Origin: Enterococcus_C asini_A
GTDB taxonomy: Bacteria > Bacillota > Bacilli > Lactobacillales > Enterococcaceae
Assembly: GCF_031928785.1 (NCBI RefSeq)
Contig: NZ_JARQAL010000001.1
Reading direction: 5' to 3' (one strand)
DNA length: 64,000 nucleotides
In this document: in pieces, positions 17,414 to 26,460 of the stretch
Layout: each line of letters opens with the position of its first letter
How positions within the stretch are numbered: the first letter of the stretch is position 1
Notes under the pieces: generated by a model
What the model saw: only the letters and a program-made list of their open reading frames with translations
Told to the model about the DNA's origin: nothing
The model's database searches: none
Made by a program: the position numbers and the translations under genes

Positions 17414-18277
17414 TTAGTTCCACAACCCAGATTCAGTCACGATTTCAATCACTTCTTTTGAAAAAGGATGTACCAAAGTCATCTGATAGGCATGTAACAT
17501 CAGGCGTTTTGCCTGTTTAATTTGAGGATTGTACAACACATCTCCTACAATCGGATGGCCAATCGCCGCTAAATGCACCCGGATTTGATGAGTACGACCG
17601 GTTTCCAGTTGGCAATAGACTTGGCTTTCTTTTAAACTATGATGGTGAACTTCGACATGGGTAATGGCGGTTTGGCCTCGATTTTCGTCAATGACTCGTT
17701 TGCGTCGATCGTGGCGAGAGCGGCCGATTTTTTTGGTGATCGTCTGACTGTGAGTAAGATTACCTGTAACTATTGCTTGATAGCGACGATAGATTTGCTT
17801 TTCTTCTAGCAGTCGACTTATTAAAGACAAAGCTAATGGCGTTTTGGCAAAAAGCAGTACGCCGCTAGTATCTGTGTCTAAGCGGTGAACTACGTAAGGC
17901 CGTGTTTTTTTGGGTGCCAAATAAGCCGCCAAGTGATTGGCCATGGTGTTGTTTTCTGTTGACTCGTTGGGATGGGTTTTAATTCCTGCGGGTTTATCCA
18001 CCACAATCAAATGTTCATCTTCAAATAAAACCCGTACCTTACGCGCATCTCCCAAGGCTAGTGGCTGATAGGGATAATCAGCTTCGTTTAAGGTTAACGT
18101 AATTTGAGTACCGGTAGTGACCACCTGCTGAAAATCAGCAACTTTGCCATCTAACAACACGCCTTTTTGAATACGCAATAGATGGCGCATTTTTTTTGGC
18201 AACAGCCATTCTTCAGTGAAGAGTTCTTGCAACGAAATGGGCTTTTGGTTTTCAGGTAAAGTAATGGTATATTCCAT
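17414..18277 (-). CDS. RluD-family pseudouridine synthase
   Basis: A 287-residue RluA/RluD-type enzyme that makes pseudouridine in 23S rRNA or tRNA. The catalytic motif HRLDTDTSG is clear, and the ADP-type start VVDKPAGIKTHP opens the catalytic domain. The N-terminus has a divergent S4-like region. ATG follows AAAGGAAC. Several paralogues of this family exist in Firmicutes, and sequence does not tell which uridine is modified. Convergent with the fructokinase gene. Confidence 0.87.
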   Translation of the reverse strand: MEYTITLPENQKPISLQELFTEEWLLPKKMRHLLRIQKGVLLDGKVADFQQVVTTGTQITLTLNEADYPYQPLALGDARKVRVLFEDEHLIVVDKPAGIKTHPNESTENNTMANHLAAYLAPKKTRPYVVHRLDTDTSGVLLFAKTPLALSLISRLLEEKQIYRRYQAIVTGNLTHSQTITKKIGRSRHDRRKRVIDENRGQTAITHVEVHHHSLKESQVYCQLETGRTHQIRVHLAAIGHPIVGDVLYNPQIKQAKRLMLHAYQMTLVHPFSKEVIEIVTESGLWN

Positions 18278-18410
18278 AAGAGTTCCTTTCTAAATTGCGC
18301 AAAAAGTGACGCAACGTTCTTCTTGATTATAGCGAATCTGTCTAAAAGCGCAATTTCTTTAGAACTAAAAGAAAATTTAACAAAATTATTACGAAAAAAA
18401 GGTCTTTCAA

Positions 18411-18419
18411 TGCTAGAAT
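18411..18419 (+). promoter_or_regulatory. Extended -10 promoter for the class A PBP leader
   Basis: TGC-TAGAAT, with transcription expected near 18426. The -35 region is poor. Confidence 0.5.
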
Positions 18420-18425
18420 AGCTAG

Positions 18426-18530
18426 CATACTTAGCCGTTAATTGGAATCTCAGTCCTAAGTCCAATGTGAGGCGACCGCGGGGGTGCTACACTTAGCCTT
18501 GGGTACAGAAACTGTGTTAGAAAGGAGACA
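18426..18530 (+). promoter_or_regulatory. Structured 5' leader of the PBP gene, unidentified
   Basis: About 105 nt rich in mutually exclusive pairings. CTAAGT (18456-18461) can pair with ACTTAG at 18429-18434 or with a second copy at 18491-18496, both inside the repeated octamer ACTTAGCC. ATTGGA (18441) pairs with TCCAAT (18461). CTACAC (18487) can pair with GTGTTAG (18514) just ahead of the SD AAAGGAG. No T-run is present, so any control would act on translation or stability. It does not match a riboswitch class I know. Confidence 0.4.
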
Positions 18531-18533
18531 GCG

Positions 18534-20693
18534 ATGGATTTTCAGAAGTTTTGGGCCAAGACCAAAGAAGTATTAGGTAATTTTTGGCAATGGCTAAAAC
18601 CTTACCTTAGCCGTTTTCATAAAGCTCGGAAACGAATTTGGAAAAAATATCATGTGAATAAGATTTTATTGTTGCTTTCATTGGTAGCTATTTTGGTGAC
18701 GTCCAGCTATTTATTTTATCTATCCAAGCAAGTCAATGTCAGTCAACTAGAAACGGAATTAAAGAGTAGCACCATCATTTACGATGGGGATGATGAGGAG
18801 TCTGGCAAACTCTTACCTCAAAAAGGGACTTATGTGAGTTTGGATCAGATTTCTCCCACGATTAAAGAGGGGTTAGTGGCTACGGAAGACCGTAATTTTT
18901 ACGACCATCACGGTTTTGATATTAAAGGGATTGCCAGAGCAGCTGTGCGTATGGTAATTAACCGGGATACTTCTGGTGGTGGGGGTTCTACCATCACCCA
19001 GCAATTAGCCAAAAACGCCTACCTGTCTTTGGATCAGACCTTTAGTCGTAAGGCCAAGGAATTGTTTTTAGCCATTGAAATCGAAAAGAAGTACACCAAA
19101 GATGAAATTTTGGAGATGTATTTGAACAATTCTTACTTCGGAAACGGAGTTTGGGGCGTGCAAGATGCTGCGCTAAAATACTTTGGGGTTAATGCCAGTG
19201 ATGTGGATTTAGGGGAAGCAGCTACTTTGATTGGTATGTTAAAAGGGCCAAATCTCTACAATCCAATTGACAATGTGGAATTGGCGAATAAACGACGAGA
19301 TACTGTGTTAAGCGTGATGGCCGAAACAGGCGTAATCACTCAAGAACAACAAATCCAAACCAGCGCTACTAATATTGGGGACTATGTGTATGATGGCTAT
19401 AGCCAGTCAGATCAAGGATATAAATATCCTTTCTTTTATGACGCGATAATTGACGAAGCAGTGGAAGAGTATGACTTAAGTGAAGCGGACATCTTAAATA
19501 AAGGTTATAAAATTTACACCACGCTAGACCAGGATATGCAAGCACAATTAGAAAATACCTATGCTCAAGAAGGTATCTTTCCTGCTAATGCCACAGATGG
19601 TACCATGCCTCAATCGGCTTCGGTGGTGTTAGATCCCAACTCTGGTGGAGTGAGTGCCTTAGTGGGCCGCCGGGGAGAACATATTTTTAGAGGATTTAAC
19701 TTTGCTACACAAATGAAACGTTCCCCGGGTTCGACCATTAAGCCGATTACTGTGTATACGCCGGCTTTAGAAGCTGGCTATAAACCAGATAGCATTTTGC
19801 AAGATAAAGCTTTGGACTTTTATGATGTGAAAAACTACAGTGGTACCTATTCAGGAGAAGTTCCTATGTATCAAGCTTTGGCTTGGAGTTTAAATGCACC
19901 AGCAGTTTGGCTGTTACATGAAATTGGAATCGAAAAAGGCTATAACAAAGCCGAAGAATTCGGTCTTACATTGACAGAAAAAGACAAATACTGGGGCGGA
20001 GTTGCTTTAGGTGGTTTGGAAAAAGGCGAATCACCGTTGACTATGGCGGCGGCTTACAGCGTTTTTGCTAATGGAGGTACTTATTATAAGCCTCACATCA
20101 TTCGCAAAATTGTCGATGCTAATGGTGCAGTCATTGTGGACAATACCAAAGTAAAAGGCGAACGGATTATCTCTGAAGAAACGGCCAACCAAATGACCAG
20201 TATGCTTCTAGGGACTTTTTCTAACGGAACTGCACAAGGGGCAGGTGGTGGTTATGTGATGGCCGGCAAAACCGGGACCACAGAAACCAACTTCGATGCT
20301 AGTAAGGTAAATGACCAGTGGATGGTGGGTTACACGCCAAATGTGGTGATTTCTTCTTGGCTCGGCTTTGAAAAAACCAGTGAAAGTCATTATCTGGAGG
20401 GATCTTCTGGAGAAGTGATTGGACAAGTCTTTGGCAGTGCCGCAGCGAATGTGATGCCCTATGTAAAATCAGCCCAATTCCCAGTGGTGGATGCCTATCA
20501 AACTGATGGGCAAGTGATGACCAATGAACAATTCCAAGAACAACAATCTTCAGAAGGGGATTCTCAATGGCAGAAACAAGTGGATGAATTCACGGACAAA
20601 GCCAAAGACGGTCTTTCTGAATTTGGTAATAAAGTCAAAGATACGACTAAAGATATTTTCAATAGTATTTGGGGAAAAATTCAAGGGAATTAA
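18534..20693 (+). CDS. Class A penicillin-binding protein (PBP2A/PBP1A type)
   Basis: Bifunctional peptidoglycan glycosyltransferase/transpeptidase, 719 residues. It has a basic cytoplasmic N-terminus and one membrane anchor (about 43-63). The GT51 domain carries EDRNFYDHHG (Glu118) and GSTITQQLAKN (151-161). The transpeptidase has SxxK at 400-403, SxN at 452-454 and KTGT at 579-582. The acidic, Lys-rich C-terminal tail resembles other enterococcal class A PBPs. SD AAAGGAG is 10 nt upstream. It stands alone with a structured leader and a strong terminator. Confidence 0.94.
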   Translation: MDFQKFWAKTKEVLGNFWQWLKPYLSRFHKARKRIWKKYHVNKILLLLSLVAILVTSSYLFYLSKQVNVSQLETELKSSTIIYDGDDEESGKLLPQKGTYVSLDQISPTIKEGLVATEDRNFYDHHGFDIKGIARAAVRMVINRDTSGGGGSTITQQLAKNAYLSLDQTFSRKAKELFLAIEIEKKYTKDEILEMYLNNSYFGNGVWGVQDAALKYFGVNASDVDLGEAATLIGMLKGPNLYNPIDNVELANKRRDTVLSVMAETGVITQEQQIQTSATNIGDYVYDGYSQSDQGYKYPFFYDAIIDEAVEEYDLSEADILNKGYKIYTTLDQDMQAQLENTYAQEGIFPANATDGTMPQSASVVLDPNSGGVSALVGRRGEHIFRGFNFATQMKRSPGSTIKPITVYTPALEAGYKPDSILQDKALDFYDVKNYSGTYSGEVPMYQALAWSLNAPAVWLLHEIGIEKGYNKAEEFGLTLTEKDKYWGGVALGGLEKGESPLTMAAAYSVFANGGTYYKPHIIRKIVDANGAVIVDNTKVKGERIISEETANQMTSMLLGTFSNGTAQGAGGGYVMAGKTGTTETNFDASKVNDQWMVGYTPNVVISSWLGFEKTSESHYLEGSSGEVIGQVFGSAAANVMPYVKSAQFPVVDAYQTDGQVMTNEQFQEQQSSEGDSQWQKQVDEFTDKAKDGLSEFGNKVKDTTKDIFNSIWGKIQGN

Positions 20694-20697
20694 TGAG

Positions 20698-20737
20698 AAA
20701 CGTCTGACAGGAAAACAATCTTGTCAGACGTTTTTTT
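20698..20737 (+). terminator. PBP gene terminator
   Basis: AAACGTCTGACA pairs with TGTCAGACGTTT across a 12-nt loop, followed by T7. Confidence 0.92.
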
Positions 20738-20968
20738 GATAGATTTGTTTGGCACGGCGAACGATCTTTTACGAAATGAAGTCAAAATTGACTGCTGATA
20801 AAGAACAACGGGTAGCGGTTCTGTCTTCATTTTCGAGAGCGGAACGAGTTGGTCCCGCCTTTCTTATTTTAAATCGAATGTTCAAAAGCTAAGATCACAA
20901 AGATTGCTCTTTCAATCCCGCTAAATAATGATACAATAAGAGTATCATTTAAAAAGTGAGGGAATATC

Positions 20969-21316
20969 ATGGCAAACATTTACGATACAGCGAACCAATT
21001 AGAAAAAGAAATTCGGGAATCACAACAGTTTACCGATTTAAGTGCCGCTTTTGCTCAATTAAAAGAAAATCAATCAGCCTATGAACTGTTTAAAGAATTT
21101 CAAACCTTGCAACATAGCCTTCATCAAAAAATGATGGCTGGCGAAGAAATGTCAGAAGAAGACGCAAAACAAGCGCAAGAAATGGCGACTAAAGTGCAAC
21201 ATGAAGAAGCCATTGGTCAATTGATGCAAAAAGAACAAGCTTTCAGCACGGTTCTTGATGATCTAAATCGAATCATCACGACACCAATCCGGGAATTGTA
21301 CAATTCAGAAGATTAA
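20969..21316 (+). CDS. YlbF/YheA-family protein
   Basis: A 115-residue, mostly helical cytosolic protein of the YlbF/YmcA/YheA (DUF964) family. The position beside yhaO-yhaN-yhaM matches B. subtilis yheA. YlbF and YmcA themselves join a complex that modulates RNase Y; whether the YheA branch does so is unknown. SD GTGAGGGAA precedes the ATG, and an extended -10 (TGA-TACAAT near 20931) lies upstream. A terminator separates it from yhaO. Confidence 0.85.
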   Translation: MANIYDTANQLEKEIRESQQFTDLSAAFAQLKENQSAYELFKEFQTLQHSLHQKMMAGEEMSEEDAKQAQEMATKVQHEEAIGQLMQKEQAFSTVLDDLNRIITTPIRELYNSED

Positions 21317-21335
21317 TAAATAAAGAACTTCACGT

Positions 21336-21373
21336 AAAGAGTCTACTTCGAAATACCGAAGTGGGCTCTTTTG
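21336..21373 (+). terminator. Terminator after the yheA-like gene
   Basis: AAGAGTCTACTTCG pairs with CGAAGTGGGCTCTT (two wobbles) around AAATAC, then TTTTG. Confidence 0.85.
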
Positions 21374-21581
21374 TTATAGAAAAAGTTAGATGCACGAATG
21401 ATGAAGAAAAGTCACTATTTTTTGCTGTAACAGTGGTTCGGTTTGATGAATCGGTTTAAATAAAAGGGAACAAATTTTCGCATTTAAGTGACGAAATGCC
21501 TTGGGAATGATAAAATAGAGCCAGACAATTTGCCCCAAAAGGCTTAAAATTCCTTTTGGTTTTACGAAATGAGGGGGAACC

Positions 21582-22781
21582 ATGTTACGTTTTATTCATG
21601 CGGGAGATTTACATTTTGACCGCAGTTTTGAAGGCTTATCCAATCTAGTTGCTGAGGCAGGACAATTGTTGCCTCAGTTAAATCAAAAGATGTTGGACAA
21701 TCTGGTAGGTGCAGCTTGTAAGCGTCAAGTGGATTTTGTGTTGTTGGCTGGAGATACCTTCCACCAATCCCGACCTTCATTAAAAGCGCAAAATCAGTTG
21801 ATGGCAGCTTTTCGTCAGTTAGCAAAAGCCCAGATTCCTGTTTATTTAATTTTTGGCAACCATGACTACTATCAAGCAGAGCGTTACTGGTTTGATTTTC
21901 CAGAAAATGTTTCTCTCTTCACCAGTGAGCAAGTGAGGAGCTTTGTGGGCCACAATCAATCAGGGGAAGACTATGAAATCACTGGGTTTAGCTATCAAGA
22001 AGGTTTTGTGCGAAAAAATATGCTTAAAGAATTTCCGAAAAGAAGTCAGGCGACTTATCATATTGGTCTGTATCATGGGGAGTTACAAGGAGAAAACTAT
22101 GCGCCTTTTTCGCTAAGTGAGATGAAGGTCAAGGGCTATGACTACTGGGCTTTAGGGCATATTCATGTCCCCACGACCTTAAGTGAACAACCGCCAATGC
22201 TCTATCCTGGGACGCCTCAAGGTCATAATCGCAAAGAAACAGAAGCAGGATTTGTCACCTATGTGGAGTTAAGCCCAGGTAGGTGTAAAACGGAGCCTAT
22301 TTTAGTGGCTTCTTGGTTGTGGCAAAAAAAAGTGGTAGATGTCTCCAGCTGTCAAAGCCCAAAAGAACTTTTAGCCTTTGTGGAAGAGTACTTGTCTGAA
22401 GCCCAAACTCATGCCACTTTTATCGAATTAAATTTAGCCAATGTATCCAGTAATCTCCAGAGTTCGGGCCTAAAAAATGGAGAGTTTCAAACATATCTCA
22501 ATCAAGTTTTGTGGCAAAAAACGCCACCTAGACAGATTGCCGCATTGAAATTTCTTAATGCACCTCTGGCAACGGACAAGATTGCTTTACCTAAAAAACA
22601 AGTTGCCCAGATTTTACAAGTTTATCAAGGGCAGCCAGTGTTTGATGACTTATTACAAGAAATAGTAGATCATCCGGTGGCGGGGAGTTTAGTAAGAGAT
22701 GATCAGGATTATCAAGCTGCAGTGCTCAAGCAGGCAGCGGATATTTTAGCTACCGATTTTTTATTGGAGGAAGAAGAATGA
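21582..22781 (+). CDS. yhaO: YhaO metallophosphoesterase (SbcD-like nuclease subunit)
   Basis: A 399-residue calcineurin-like phosphoesterase resembling SbcD/Mre11. Metal-binding motifs are HAGDLHFD, LLAGDTFH, FGNHDYY, YHGE and GHIHVP in order within the first 200 residues. With the partner ATPase YhaN, encoded immediately downstream with a 4-bp overlap (ATGA), it probably forms a DNA-processing complex. SD GAGGGGGAA is strong. An extended -10 (TGA-TAAAAT) lies near 21510. The exact nucleic-acid substrate has not been settled for the family, to my knowledge. Confidence 0.9.
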   Translation: MLRFIHAGDLHFDRSFEGLSNLVAEAGQLLPQLNQKMLDNLVGAACKRQVDFVLLAGDTFHQSRPSLKAQNQLMAAFRQLAKAQIPVYLIFGNHDYYQAERYWFDFPENVSLFTSEQVRSFVGHNQSGEDYEITGFSYQEGFVRKNMLKEFPKRSQATYHIGLYHGELQGENYAPFSLSEMKVKGYDYWALGHIHVPTTLSEQPPMLYPGTPQGHNRKETEAGFVTYVELSPGRCKTEPILVASWLWQKKVVDVSSCQSPKELLAFVEEYLSEAQTHATFIELNLANVSSNLQSSGLKNGEFQTYLNQVLWQKTPPRQIAALKFLNAPLATDKIALPKKQVAQILQVYQGQPVFDDLLQEIVDHPVAGSLVRDDQDYQAAVLKQAADILATDFLLEEEE

Positions 22782-25423
22782 AGCTGATTCGTGCAGAAAT
22801 TACTGGCTTTGGCAAATACCGACAACAGCAAATTGACTTTCACCCCCAAAATCAGCTGTTGTTTGGTCCAAATGAAATTGGCAAGTCCACTTTGTATCAG
22901 TTTATCCAATGTCTGCTTTTTGGCTTTCCCCAACGAAGAGTACGCCAAAAAGACTACACCCCCAAAGACGGCACAGCTTTTGGAGGAAAACTCTGGGTTG
23001 AATTTGCCGGTGTGGGAGAAGTGCGCATTGAACGCTATAAACAAGTGGATAAAGGCAAAGCTAAAGTGAGTATTGGCGAACAAGTCGGTGGCGAGAAGTT
23101 GCTAAAAGATTTGCTAAAAGGCTTGACGCCCACATTATTTTCTGAGGTTTTTACCTTTCAACAAGAACAGTTATCCCAACTGGATCACTTGCAAGAAGAT
23201 CAGTTGCAACAAGTGTTGATCTCTTTAGGAATTACAGGTAGCCGTCAGTTGATGGAACAAAGTCAGCAATACCAAAAAGAAAACCAAAAGCTCTTTCGTC
23301 CCAAAGGATCGCGCTTGCCGTTAAATGAATTATTAAGTCAGTGGCAACAATTAAATCATCGGATTCAAGAAAAAGAGGCCCAGGAAGCGCAAGTCCAGTC
23401 TTTATTGGCCCATCATCAACAAGATCAAGAAAACTTAACTTCCCAGCGTAAGGAGGCTCAGAAGCTAAAGAGCCAATTGAATCAGGCTAAAGAACAAGAG
23501 CTTCACTGGCAGCAATACGAAGAATGGCAACAACTTTCAACACTGGAACAAACCAAACAAAGGTTAACCGGTGCTCAACAGCGGACATTAACTAGTGTTT
23601 CTCAACAATATCAAGGCCTCCAAGCCCAATTAAAACAAGTGGATGAAGACTATCACCAAGCCAAAACTGCTGAGACGGTAACCCCACAGTACGAGTTTTA
23701 CTTACAACACGAGGGCGTTATCAAGAATTTGCTAAAAGAACAAGTCAGTGGGGTGCGTTTAACGGATGATTTCCAACGAAAACTAGCCCGTCAAGATCAG
23801 CTATTAGAAGAAATCCAAACATTAGAAGGAGAGTATGGCTGGCAAGTAGCAGTCGCAGATCAGCTTTCTTTATCCCAATTGGATCAGCAAATGGCTAACC
23901 TTAGAAAACTAGATGAAGAAATCCAAGCCAATTACTTGCAACAAAAATGGTTGAGCACAGAAACTACACCGGATCCGGAAAATCCTGAAGAAACTGTGAT
24001 TAAGCGCCCGAAAGTTTCTTTGACCGCTATTTCTTTTGTATTGGCCGGGATGTTTTTGCTATTAGGTCTTATATTGCCCAAATTTAAAGCATTTCTAGGG
24101 ATCTTCGGCATTCTTTGTGGGCTGCTTGGAGCGTATTGGGAATACCATCGTCGCCAGCAAGCAATTTTACAAAAAACGGATGTAACTAAAGACCCAGCAT
24201 TCAAGCAAAACAACGAAAGCCAATTGGCAATCTTGGTGGAGAAAGCAGCCGCATTACAAATAAAGCGAAACGAACTTGTAGCTGCAATTAATCAGGTATT
24301 AGGGAGCAAGCTTGATCTTCCCATTACCGACAGTCACAGCTACCAAAAAAATTACCAGCAGTATTATCAAAGTTTAGCTGAGTTAGAGCAGGTCACCAGC
24401 GACTTGCAAGCACAAGATGAAGCCTATGGTGCTTTATTAAAGGAGTTTGACTTTTTAGTTGCTTGGTTACCATTGCAAGAATTAGACTTGGTGGGACGCT
24501 TTGAAAGTCTTCAGCAGTTTGATCAGAAAATGACCCGACAAAAGCAATTGCAGAGCCAGCAAAAGACTACGCTGTTAGCTGAACAACGAAAAGAGTTAGC
24601 GAATAAGATTACTCAGATAACGACTGATAGCCAAGATTTATTACAAGCGACTGCTATTGAGAGTTTAGCTGAGATTCCTAATCGGCTGCAACTGGCTCAA
24701 AACCAGGAGCAACAAGCACGTCGTTTGGCCGAACTAACTGAAGTTTTAAGCCCTTTGTATCCGGAAAATTTGGATTGGGATACACTCCAAAGAACGATTC
24801 ACAATTTAGAAAGCCAATTGAAGGACCTAGCCGCCAATGAAACTACGCTCTTAGAACAAGTACAGCGTCAAAGTTTGGAACTAGAAGCGCTGGCTAAAGA
24901 TGGTACTTTAGATGAATTGCGACAAGAGGCAACTGATTTACAAGAATACTTACGGGAGCAATTAGTAGACTGGGGCGCACGCAAAGTCGCCTGGGCAGCC
25001 TTGCAAGATTTAGCTACGGATCTTTCTGAGCAACAATTGCCTCAGCTGTTAAAACAAGCCGGTCATTACTTGTCGATTTTAACGAACGGTCGTTACGAGA
25101 AATTATACTTTAATGAAGGGCAACTGGCACTAGACGATCACAACCAAGGTTTGTCCATTCAAGAGTTATCTACAGGTACAAAAGATCAGCTGATCATGGC
25201 GATTCGTTTTGGCTATTTGCATTTGCAAAAAAAGAACTTGTGTCCGGTGATTATCGACGACGGTTGGCTTCATTATGACAGCCAAAGAAAACGCCAATTG
25301 GCTCAGCTTCTAGCTGAATTTAGCAAAAATTATCAGGTCATTTGTTTGTCTTCTGACCAAGAAATGGTAAGCTATTATCAAGACTTCCAGCAGCCGGTTC
25401 AATCCTTAGCTGCTTTTAATTAA
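22778..25423 (+). CDS. yhaN: YhaN AAA ATPase (SbcC/Rad50-like)
   Basis: An 881-residue SMC-like ATPase. Walker A GPNEIGKST is at 30-38. Long Gln/Glu-rich coiled coils follow. The ABC signature-like LSTGTKDQ and Walker B PVIIDDGW lie in the last 80 residues. In the middle, at about 413-450, two adjacent hydrophobic stretches look like a membrane hairpin, which SbcC lacks but YhaN proteins are known to have. It overlaps yhaO by 4 bp, so the two are co-translated. Probably the motor of a YhaO-YhaN DNA repair or processing complex. Confidence 0.88.
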   Translation: MKLIRAEITGFGKYRQQQIDFHPQNQLLFGPNEIGKSTLYQFIQCLLFGFPQRRVRQKDYTPKDGTAFGGKLWVEFAGVGEVRIERYKQVDKGKAKVSIGEQVGGEKLLKDLLKGLTPTLFSEVFTFQQEQLSQLDHLQEDQLQQVLISLGITGSRQLMEQSQQYQKENQKLFRPKGSRLPLNELLSQWQQLNHRIQEKEAQEAQVQSLLAHHQQDQENLTSQRKEAQKLKSQLNQAKEQELHWQQYEEWQQLSTLEQTKQRLTGAQQRTLTSVSQQYQGLQAQLKQVDEDYHQAKTAETVTPQYEFYLQHEGVIKNLLKEQVSGVRLTDDFQRKLARQDQLLEEIQTLEGEYGWQVAVADQLSLSQLDQQMANLRKLDEEIQANYLQQKWLSTETTPDPENPEETVIKRPKVSLTAISFVLAGMFLLLGLILPKFKAFLGIFGILCGLLGAYWEYHRRQQAILQKTDVTKDPAFKQNNESQLAILVEKAAALQIKRNELVAAINQVLGSKLDLPITDSHSYQKNYQQYYQSLAELEQVTSDLQAQDEAYGALLKEFDFLVAWLPLQELDLVGRFESLQQFDQKMTRQKQLQSQQKTTLLAEQRKELANKITQITTDSQDLLQATAIESLAEIPNRLQLAQNQEQQARRLAELTEVLSPLYPENLDWDTLQRTIHNLESQLKDLAANETTLLEQVQRQSLELEALAKDGTLDELRQEATDLQEYLREQLVDWGARKVAWAALQDLATDLSEQQLPQLLKQAGHYLSILTNGRYEKLYFNEGQLALDDHNQGLSIQELSTGTKDQLIMAIRFGYLHLQKKNLCPVIIDDGWLHYDSQRKRQLAQLLAEFSKNYQVICLSSDQEMVSYYQDFQQPVQSLAAFN

Positions 25424-25458
25424 GACAAGTTGCAATGAGTGAGAAGGAGGAACTACCT

Positions 25459-26403
25459 ATGACAAAAATTCGTGAATTAGTCCTGGATCAGGAATTTCAA
25501 GGATTTTATTTAATCAAAAATGCCGATGTACGTTTAGCTAAAAACGGCAAAAAATTTATCGCTTTTACTTTTCAAGACACGAGTGGTACCGTTGATGGTA
25601 AGTTTTGGGATGCTTCAGAAGAGGAAATTACGCGTTTTGCGCCGGGAAAAGTGGTGGCACTACAAGGGAAGCGAGAGGTTTATAACGGCAATCCTCAAGT
25701 CAAAATTTTGCATTTGCGCTTAACAAAAGTCGACGAACCGGGAGAGCCGACCTTGTATATGGAACGGGCGCCTTTGAAAAAAGAAGCGATGGAAGAAGAA
25801 ATCAATAAGACCTTGTTTGAAATTACCAACCCCAATTGGAATCGTATCGTGCGCTTTTTATTAAACAAGTATCAAAAAGAATTTTTCGACTTTCCGGCAG
25901 CTAAACGCAACCATCACACCTTTGCCAGCGGTTTGGCTTATCATACCGTATCCATGCTGCGTCTAGGCAAAGCCATTGTCAAAGAATATCCTGAATTAGA
26001 CAGTTCCTTGTTGTATGCCGGAATCATCATCCACGATTTGGGTAAAGTCTTGGAACTATCTGGTCCCATGTCCACAGAGTACACGCTGGCTGGTAATTTA
26101 GTAGGCCATTTAGTGTTGGTGGATGAAGAAATCATCAAAGCCTGCGTTGCATTGAAATTTGATGAAAACAAAGAAGATATCCTAGTCTTACGTCATATGG
26201 TTTTATCTCATCATGGCTTATTGGAATACGGCTCTCCTGTACGCCCACGAATCATGGAAGCAGAAATTTTACATCAAATCGACAATATTGATGCTTCTAT
26301 GCAAATGATGCTGACCTCGATCCGTCAAACCACGCCGGGAGAATATAGCGACCGAATTTTCGGTATGGACAATCGCTCTTTTTATGTGCCGAAAGAGAAA
26401 TAG
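25459..26403 (+). CDS. yhaM: 3'-5' exoribonuclease YhaM
   Basis: A 314-residue exoribonuclease with an N-terminal OB-fold nucleic-acid-binding domain and a C-terminal HD metal-dependent domain (NHHTFASGLAYHT and IIHDLGKV). YhaM trims RNA 3' ends in Firmicutes. ATG at 25459 is chosen because AGAAGGAGG lies 9 nt before it; the open frame extends 8 codons upstream without an SD. It is third in the yhaO-yhaN-yhaM unit and ends at a bidirectional terminator shared with prsA. Confidence 0.93.
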   Translation: MTKIRELVLDQEFQGFYLIKNADVRLAKNGKKFIAFTFQDTSGTVDGKFWDASEEEITRFAPGKVVALQGKREVYNGNPQVKILHLRLTKVDEPGEPTLYMERAPLKKEAMEEEINKTLFEITNPNWNRIVRFLLNKYQKEFFDFPAAKRNHHTFASGLAYHTVSMLRLGKAIVKEYPELDSSLLYAGIIIHDLGKVLELSGPMSTEYTLAGNLVGHLVLVDEEIIKACVALKFDENKEDILVLRHMVLSHHGLLEYGSPVRPRIMEAEILHQIDNIDASMQMMLTSIRQTTPGEYSDRIFGMDNRSFYVPKEK

Positions 26404-26410
26404 ACAAACG

Positions 26411-26449
26411 CAAAAAATTCCGCCAAGATCATCTTGGCGGAATTTTTTT
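26411..26449. terminator. Bidirectional terminator (yhaM / prsA)
   Basis: AAAAAATTCCGCCAAGAT pairs perfectly with ATCTTGGCGGAATTTTTT, with only a few loop bases. Confidence 0.95.
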
Positions 26450-26460
26450 GTAAACTCGTC

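Noticed and set aside
18421..18533. T-box, preQ1, guanidine or small SRP RNA in the PBP leader
   Set aside because: The expected core motifs of these classes are missing, so it is left as unidentified.
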